Source: Paracoccaceae bacterium
Lineage (GTDB): Bacteria; Pseudomonadota; Alphaproteobacteria; Rhodobacterales; Rhodobacteraceae
DNA length: 55,005 nucleotides
Assembly: GCA_026706985.1 (NCBI GenBank)
Contig: JAPOXR010000036.1
Coordinates: 1-55,005 of the forward strand
Direction: 5' to 3'
A model generated the notes under the pieces. It searched no databases. It was given only the letters and a program-made list of their open reading frames with translations, and was not told the origin of the DNA. The translations under genes were made by a program, and so were the position numbers. Of this stretch, positions 53,429 through 55,005 are shown in pieces; within the stretch, counting starts at the first letter, position 1; every line of letters begins with the position of its first letter.

Positions 53429-53818
53429 TCACGGGATCTCAGAAACCGAAGTCCGGGCTCTGTCATCCGGGGCCGGCTTCTCCACCTGCGGCAGCAGCGA
53501 TTCCAGCTGCTGCCGCAATTCCGGAAGATCATGCTGAATGGATTCCCAGATCACTTCCGGATCGGCCCTGTCATACTGGTGCGCCAGAACGTTTCGGAAA
53601 CCCCTGATTTCATCCAGCAGAGGTATCCGCCGTGCCAGATCCGGCGCATGATTTCTCAGCCGGGCCAGCGCCTCAGCCATGACAATAAAGCAGTATTTGA
53701 CCTCATTCTGGATATGACGGTTGCCGGCGAAGGACGCCATATCCATCTCTTCGGTGCGCCCGCTGATGTCGGCCGCGGCCTCCAGCGCATCCCGGATCCA
53801 CCGCGCCTCACGCCTCAA
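53429..53818 (-). CDS. hepT: HepT-like toxin (DUF86 HEPN RNase)
   Basis: 129 residues, helical. The HEPN catalytic motif Rx4HxY is present as RNVLAHQYD. FAGNRHIQNEVKYCFIVMAEAL is the usual early helix. HepT is an RNase-type toxin, neutralised when the cognate MntA AMPylates the Tyr of this motif. It follows the mntA-like gene with an 11-base overlap. Confidence 0.9.
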   Translation of the reverse strand: MRREARWIRDALEAAADISGRTEEMDMASFAGNRHIQNEVKYCFIVMAEALARLRNHAPDLARRIPLLDEIRGFRNVLAHQYDRADPEVIWESIQHDLPELRQQLESLLPQVEKPAPDDRARTSVSEIP

Positions 53819-54119
53819 AGACCGGCTCCCGGGACTTCTGGATTTCCTCTTTCAGCGATTGCCTGCTGATGGCGGACGGCCGGAGCAGATCGACCGGCCG
53901 TCCGAGCGCCTTTTCCAAGGTCAGCATAAAACCCATATACTGTCTGAACAGGCTGAACCCCTCGATGCGCTCGAATTCAACGAGGAAGTCGGCGTCGCTC
54001 CGCTCCGGATCAAAATCCGTCCCGCGGGCGGCCGAGCCGAACACGTCCAGACGGGTGACGCCGAAGCGGCCGCAGATCTCGGCGATCTCCGCTTTCCTGT
54101 TCCCGATTTCCGGATGCAT
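53808..54119 (-). CDS. mntA: MntA-like nucleotidyltransferase antitoxin
   Basis: 103 residues from ATG 54119. The minimal nucleotidyltransferase motif GSAARGTDFDPERSDADFLV (GSx10DxD) is intact, followed by LEKALGRPVDLL. It should AMPylate and so inactivate the HepT toxin encoded just downstream. The frame is open further upstream but that part is low-complexity. Confidence 0.9.
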   Translation of the reverse strand: MHPEIGNRKAEIAEICGRFGVTRLDVFGSAARGTDFDPERSDADFLVEFERIEGFSLFRQYMGFMLTLEKALGRPVDLLRPSAISRQSLKEEIQKSREPVFEA

Positions 54120-54306
54120 GTCAGATCTCCTGTACCGCGCCTCGCTCTCTATGCCCCTCGCCCCGCCGCGTCCAGCGGCTGAAGCCAGTCCCCCTCTCTT
54201 TTTTTTGAACCCCGGGGCGACCCGGCGCTCTGAGGGCCGTTTTTCGCACTCTCCGGCGATTTCCGGTTTTGCCGGACAGAGAGAGGTGCGGGGCCTCTCC
54301 CCCGCG

Positions 54307-54957
54307 TCAGAACGGATCGTAGGACGGAGAGGGATCGGGGCGGGGAGGAGGCGGCTCAAGTTCGAGGATCCGCTTCTCCGCGGCGGCGAGCTTCCTGGTG
54401 AGCTCAGTGTGCGCCGCGGCGGTAAGCCGCAGTTCCAGCTCTTTCCTCGCTGTCCCGAGATCGTTCTCGGCCTTCGTCCTGGCGGTGATGGCGGCATCGA
54501 GATCGGCCCTGAGTTGACGCAGCGGCTCCGCGATGCGCACAGCGAAGTCACGCAGAGCGTTCCACAGGGCGACTGGCCAGGGGCGCGCATCTTTCTTCGG
54601 CGGGAGCAGCGCGGCGGCGTATTTCGTCCGCCAGACATCGAGGTCAACGCCGCGGCCGTGGCACCAGATTCCCGGCTCCTCGCCCGGCACCGCGATTTCC
54701 TCCGTGATCGCCTGGACGGCGAGGGCGCAGCGGTTCATTTCCGCCGCCGCGGCCGCGGCGGCGGTCTGTTCCGCTCCGCTGACGGCAGCCTCGCGCTCCG
54801 CGGCGGATTTTTCCCTCTCCAGCAGCGCGTCCTCCCGCCGGCGCAGACCGCCGGTCAGCAGGTTTCCCGGCGACATCCGGCGCCCCTCCAGCGCCGCAAT
54901 CTCCGCCTCCAGCTTCTCCCGCCGCGCCGTGTAGACCGCGAGCCGCTTAGCCTGCAT
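54307..54957 (-). CDS. Coiled-coil protein, possibly a relaxase or plasmid-protein remnant
   Basis: 216 residues, Ala/Glu/Arg-rich. Two long coiled coils (about 5-90 and 145-200, e.g. LEAEIAALEGRR, LRRREDALLEREKSAAERE, LTRKLAAAEKRILELE) flank a globular-looking middle (IWCHGRGVDLDVWRTKYAAALLPPKK). It ends in a Pro-rich tail. A stop lies just before the ATG and inside the 55-bp terminal repeat, so the 5' part of a longer gene may be missing. Such tails occur in mobilisation proteins, but no relaxase motif is visible. Composition differs from the core genes. Confidence 0.5.
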   Translation of the reverse strand: MQAKRLAVYTARREKLEAEIAALEGRRMSPGNLLTGGLRRREDALLEREKSAAEREAAVSGAEQTAAAAAAAEMNRCALAVQAITEEIAVPGEEPGIWCHGRGVDLDVWRTKYAAALLPPKKDARPWPVALWNALRDFAVRIAEPLRQLRADLDAAITARTKAENDLGTARKELELRLTAAAHTELTRKLAAAEKRILELEPPPPRPDPSPSYDPF

Positions 54958-55005
54958 TTCTCAAACCATGGATTGAAGCTTCCATGGGCGGGGTTTCCGG
55001 CGGTT
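54951..55005. repeat. Right copy of 55-bp inverted terminal repeat
   Basis: Exact reverse complement of bases 1-55. It covers the first bases and upstream region of the coiled-coil gene. Confidence 0.9.

Noticed and set aside
53092-53607. 171-codon plus-strand frame across the 23-bp inverted repeat
   Set aside because: Its Lys run comes from the A-rich spacer and the sequence mirrors the repeat arms; it is also antisense to hepT.
1-55005. Whole window as a linear element or phage with inverted termini
   Set aside because: The interior is core chromosomal genes with conserved synteny, and the termini match for exactly 55 bases, which suits an assembly overlap.

Overview
The window looks like a chromosomal segment of a marine, probably sponge-associated, alphaproteobacterium. 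The evidence is the housekeeping synteny: aminotransferase-ftsK-lolA, DUF3576-leuS-lptE-holA, pmbA-DUF4170-waaA-lpxK and mutY-tRNA-dapF-mtaB. The sponge link is inferred from the RiPP locus at the left end. The two window ends are exact reverse complements over 55 bases. That exact length suggests an assembly-graph overlap at a repeated sequence rather than real element ends.

Layout. (1) 1-5.3 kb: an accessory island on the minus strand. It has a 3'-truncated unknown gene, a flavin-dependent tryptophan halogenase and an 86-residue precursor with a nitrile-hydratase-like (NHLP) leader, a GG cleavage site and a 7-residue core ending in Trp. Decayed IS5-family remnants lie on both sides. (2) 5.3-8.7 kb: a Zur-type regulator with its operator and a zinc ABC importer with a His-rich binding protein. 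(3) 8.86-19.9 kb: the most interesting part. A tightly overlapping eight-gene minus-strand operon encodes a glutamine-synthetase-like gamma-glutamyl-amine ligase, three shell proteins of a bacterial microcompartment (one each of BMC-P, BMC-H and BMC-T), an opine-dehydrogenase-like protein, a CoA-acylating aldehyde dehydrogenase, a malate-dehydrogenase-like protein with an EutQ-like N-terminus, and a RidA-like protein. Next to it are a divergent sarcosine-oxidase-like flavoenzyme and a three-gene operon for N-methylglutamate-synthase-type subunits. Together they suggest a microcompartment that degrades an amine through gamma-glutamyl-amide and N-alkyl-glutamate intermediates to an aldehyde, then to acyl-CoA.

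(4) 20.1-25.3 kb: a defence island with a methyltransferase-nuclease fusion (type IIG-like), a DUF3800 gene interrupted by a dead IS5/IS427-like element, and an AbiJ-NTD4-like gene. Strong inverted repeats fill the intergenic region. (5) 25.4-51.6 kb: ordinary core genes, mostly plus strand, for respiration/stress (cytochrome c'), cell division, lipoprotein and LPS transport, riboflavin, translation, LPS core and lipid A, DNA repair, lysine biosynthesis and tRNA modification, ending with a malonyl-CoA-synthetase-like gene. (6) 51.9-55 kb: an intact IS5-family insertion, a 23-bp perfect inverted repeat, a MntA-HepT toxin-antitoxin pair and a coiled-coil protein, all in a different, very GC-rich composition.

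No CRISPR array, rRNA, integrase or prophage module was seen. All family assignments are by eye from motifs; no database search was run.
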